Assembly (NCBI GenBank): GCA_944325165.1
Contig: CALUZF010000006.1
Span: forward strand, 1-33,290
From: Candidatus Gastranaerophilales bacterium
GTDB lineage: Bacteria > Cyanobacteriota > Vampirovibrionia > Gastranaerophilales > Gastranaerophilaceae
Direction: 5' to 3'
DNA: 33,290 nucleotides
Shown here: positions 32,113 through 33,290 of the stretch, piece after piece
Layout of the letters: the number at the start of each line of letters is the position of its first letter
Position numbering within the stretch: the first letter of the stretch is position 1
Notes under the pieces: generated by a model
The model's database searches: none
Told to the model about the DNA's origin: nothing
Seen by the model: the letters and a program-made list of their open reading frames with translations, nothing else
Made by a program: the position numbers and the translations under genes

Positions 32113-33290
32113 AAATTATTTTTACTTTAAAATCTTCTTTTAGAGATTCAATTACATGCGGATTTATTAATGAATGCGGGCAATTAGCTATATTTAGTTC
32201 TATATCTTGATTTAAGAGGGTTAATAAAACTCCTAAATTTGTAAGGTTGCATTGAGCTAAAAATACAGTTATTTTAATACCTTTTTCTTTTAGCTTATTA
32301 ATTGATTCTAAAAGTATATCTCCTTCTAAAGGACAGCTGATTTTAACTATTTTTTTACCGTTATAATCATCTACTTGTTGATTACCGTCCAATAATCCTG
32401 AGATTACTATTATTTCTTCAACATCGGTGTGTTCTATAAATTTTTTGATTTTTTCTCTATCGTAGTCAATTTCTATGGATGTTGTTTCTTTTGATTTTTT
32501 ACATCCGTTTAGTCTTAGAGCTGTCTCGATTAGCGGTTTATAATCATTATTTTTAATATCGGCAAATTTTGAAAATGATATTAATTTATTTGAAAAAATT
32601 TCTCCACGATAAAGATTATCTATTTTTTGTATGAAATTTTGGGTGATTAATATTGCACCGTCAAAAACAGAAAAGTCATATTGGGCATTATCTGCGCCAA
32701 AGTGTCCTTTTAGGTATTTATTTTTCTTAAAGTAAGGATAAAAATGTGCTAAAAATAAAGGTCCATGGGTATAAACATTTATTTTTTCTTTAATATCCAT
32801 TTCATCGATTGTTTTTAAAAGTTTTTCCAATTCATCCAAGTCAGCACCAGAAACTAAAATACAATGACCGTCCAAAAGGGATGTTTTTGTGTTGGCGCTT
32901 TCTTTTTTGCCATATTTTTTCTGATAAATTAAAGACAATTTTACGGCAATTTTTAGTGAAAAATCGGAAAATTCGTAAATTCTTCTTATTATTTTTTCAT
33001 TTCTTATAGAATATCCGTTTGTAAGAGCGAAAAATCTTAAAACTCCAAAATCGTACTCATCGCAATAGTTTTCAAGTTTTTTGATTTTTGTTATTTCAAT
33101 TGCACAAAGTCTTGAAAAAAGAGTTATAAGCTCAAAAAGTCTTAGTTTTACTTTATCTGTATTTTTTTGTTTGTTTATAAGATTACTTTGCGAATAATTG
33201 ATTAATTCTGATATTGTCATTGATTTATCGAATTTAAAATTAGTTTTGATTATTTCACAAGGAAGTTCGTTGTTTGAACAATAATCAATG
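32111..33290 (-). CDS. Degenerate hybrid cluster protein (HCP)-like protein, partial at right edge
   Basis: The pattern matches hybrid cluster protein (prismane, hydroxylamine reductase). GHCILVSGADLDELEKLL is followed by INVYTHGPLFLAHFYPYFKK, then a stretch matching the FPGPILMTTNC region, and a C-terminal NPHVIESLKEDF. The metal ligands appear lost: the usual TNC reads TQNF, GGCDG reads SGLLDG, and the Glu/Lys of WYEQKAV is absent (FLAQCNLTN). The ATG at 33220 has no ribosome-binding site, and the frame stays open upstream to the window edge. That extension contains two Cys (DYCSNNELPCE) near where HCP N-termini bind a cluster, so the gene probably starts outside. The domain length fits the short class III HCP form. 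Function unknown; possibly a pseudoenzyme. Confidence 0.65.
   Translation of the reverse strand, partial: IDYCSNNELPCEIIKTNFKFDKSMTISELINYSQSNLINKQKNTDKVKLRLFELITLFSRLCAIEITKIKKLENYCDEYDFGVLRFFALTNGYSIRNEKIIRRIYEFSDFSLKIAVKLSLIYQKKYGKKESANTKTSLLDGHCILVSGADLDELEKLLKTIDEMDIKEKINVYTHGPLFLAHFYPYFKKNKYLKGHFGADNAQYDFSVFDGAILITQNFIQKIDNLYRGEIFSNKLISFSKFADIKNNDYKPLIETALRLNGCKKSKETTSIEIDYDREKIKKFIEHTDVEEIIVISGLLDGNQQVDDYNGKKIVKISCPLEGDILLESINKLKEKGIKITVFLAQCNLTNLGVLLTLLNQDIELNIANCPHSLINPHVIESLKEDFKVKII

Noticed and set aside
1-33290. tRNA, rRNA, CRISPR arrays, insertion sequences
   Set aside because: I looked for cloverleaf-like spacers, regular direct repeats and transposase motifs and saw none; the gaps between genes are too short for most of them.

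Overview
The window is a compact, AT-rich bacterial chromosome segment with short spacers, many overlapping genes and Lys/Asn/Ile-rich proteins. Several features point to a non-photosynthetic relative of Cyanobacteria, most likely the Gastranaerophilales (Melainabacteria/Vampirovibrionia). These are the low GC content, a flagellar export block, lineage-style membrane proteins, and a large amylase-family protein whose N-terminus carries a short Asn-Ile-Ser-Phe-Lys-Gly motif. This placement is inference from protein style, not from a marker tree.

Layout. Positions 1-1183 (minus strand) hold the start of gyrB, a small secreted protein and a small protein built from a duplicated Arg-Trp-Tyr-Asp motif. 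Positions 1347-3403 (plus) hold a radical SAM protein and a secreted cell-wall amidase, followed by a small convergent gene. Positions 3842-7543 are a flagellar block: a FliM/FliN-like protein with two SpoA domains, then fliO, fliP, fliQ (with a long extra tail) and fliR. Positions 7540-9253 (minus) hold a BioY-like biotin transporter, rimI and speD. Positions 9455-19650 (plus) form a cell-wall and DNA-maintenance run: LD-carboxypeptidase, polA, a small secreted protein, priA, a 1258-residue double helicase and a separate RecB-type nuclease. Positions 19633-22576 (minus) hold rsmG and a P-loop ATPase-TPR protein.

Positions 22781-32086 (plus) are the most distinctive part. Two lineage-specific membrane proteins, which look like paralogues, are joined by TAATG overlaps to each other and to a GlgE-like GH13 enzyme. 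A second, 1285-residue GH13 protein with a very large insertion follows, and a strong stem-loop terminator closes the group. The arrangement suggests a dedicated alpha-glucan system tied to a membrane. The window ends with a minus-strand gene that looks like a degenerate hybrid cluster protein and runs off the right edge.

Two further themes stand out. Five genes (amidase, rimI, LD-carboxypeptidase, double helicase, ATPase-TPR) have a -10-like element ending 6-7 bases before the start codon and no visible Shine-Dalgarno, so leaderless transcription may be common here. The double helicase plus stand-alone nuclease looks like an AddAB/RecBCD-type end-processing machine with an unusual division of parts. 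I saw no tRNA, rRNA, CRISPR array, transposase or attachment site, and no gap over about 210 bases lacks a gene.
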